From Acidimicrobiaceae bacterium (GTDB lineage Bacteria; Actinomycetota; Acidimicrobiia; Acidimicrobiales; UBA8190), in assembly GCA_003453695.1 (NCBI GenBank), contig DMNK01000093.1, forward strand, positions 1,198-23,291: a stretch of DNA of 22,094 bases. Reading direction: 5' to 3'. The notes beneath the pieces were generated by a model. That model had not been told where the DNA came from and did no database searches. It saw only the letters and a list, made by a program, of their open reading frames with translations. A program made the translations under genes and the position numbers. The first letter of the stretch is position 1; every line of letters starts with the position of its first letter. Positions 21,891 to 22,094 of this stretch are shown piece by piece.

Positions 21891-22094
21891 TTTGATTTTC
21901 CTGTCGTCGAACGGTGGAGACCCCCTATTGCTGCGGTGCCGGGCTAGCTCGTCATGTCCCACCCCCCTGCGACTGCGCGAGGATGTCGGGTGCAGCGACA
22001 TCGAGGCGCCAGCAAGCGGCGGCCCGCACCGCGGAGACGCGCCGCAATGGAGGGTCTTCCGCACGGCAGCGGTCGTCGGCCAGCGGGCACCGGG

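Noticed and set aside
21891..22094. Possible gene or riboswitch upstream of the lipoprotein
   Set aside because: The frame to 22064 is Arg/Ser-rich without a domain, and I could not recognise any structured RNA or convincing promoter in these 204 bases.
1..22094. CRISPR array, insertion sequence, toxin-antitoxin or other defence system
   Set aside because: No regularly spaced direct repeats, transposase motifs or small paired toxin genes were seen by reading both strands.

Overview
This is a very GC-rich window with actinobacterial gene content. Non-ATG starts are common, Shine-Dalgarno sites are weak or absent before several genes, and the ordered block pdtaR-polA-rpsA-coaE-uvrB is the one known from mycobacteria. 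The proteins resemble but are not close to mycobacterial ones (MabA-like FabG, PdtaR-like regulator, AftD-like arabinosyltransferase; CoaE lacks the C-terminal extension seen in mycobacteria). A deep-branching actinobacterium such as an acidimicrobial lineage fits best; that placement is inference from family resemblance.

Left part (1-12946), mostly minus strand: a small coiled-coil protein, an ANTAR response regulator (PdtaR), DNA polymerase I, ribosomal protein S1, a GT4 glycosyltransferase, a class I methyltransferase, dephospho-CoA kinase and the first 93 codons of UvrB. The housekeeping block is split between rpsA and coaE by a cell-envelope module: the GT4 gene and the methyltransferase on the minus strand, and between them a very large AftD-like membrane arabinofuranosyltransferase on the plus strand. 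The AftD-like and GT4 genes converge with a 116-bp 3' overlap; the AftD-like and methyltransferase genes diverge from a 73-bp spacer. Hairpins lie after polA and after rpsA.

Middle (13068-13788): a tRNA-Leu(CAA) gene, then a lower-GC stretch holding a frame-broken, internally deleted remnant of a helix-turn-helix plus LAGLIDADG-type homing-endonuclease-like gene, then a candidate promoter/operator.

Right part, plus strand (13789-18891): a compact type II fatty-acid synthesis operon fabD-fabG-acpP-fabF, followed with overlap by an ABC1/UbiB-family kinase-like gene. FabD carries a C-terminal extension that looks like a biotinyl (AccB-type) domain lacking the lysine-bearing hairpin. No fabH is present in the cluster.

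Far right, minus strand (18916-21890): a secreted lipoprotein, a polytopic GT-C-like membrane protein and a coupled NTF2/SnoaL-like small protein.

Most notable points: polA has no ATG/GTG/TTG that keeps its conserved N-terminus and seems to start at a CTG overlapping the pdtaR stop codon; the FabD fusion with a degenerate carrier domain; the envelope island inside the polA-rpsA-coaE-uvrB block; and the decayed homing-endonuclease-like gene beside a tRNA. I did not see a CRISPR array, an insertion sequence, or an obviously new multi-gene defence system.
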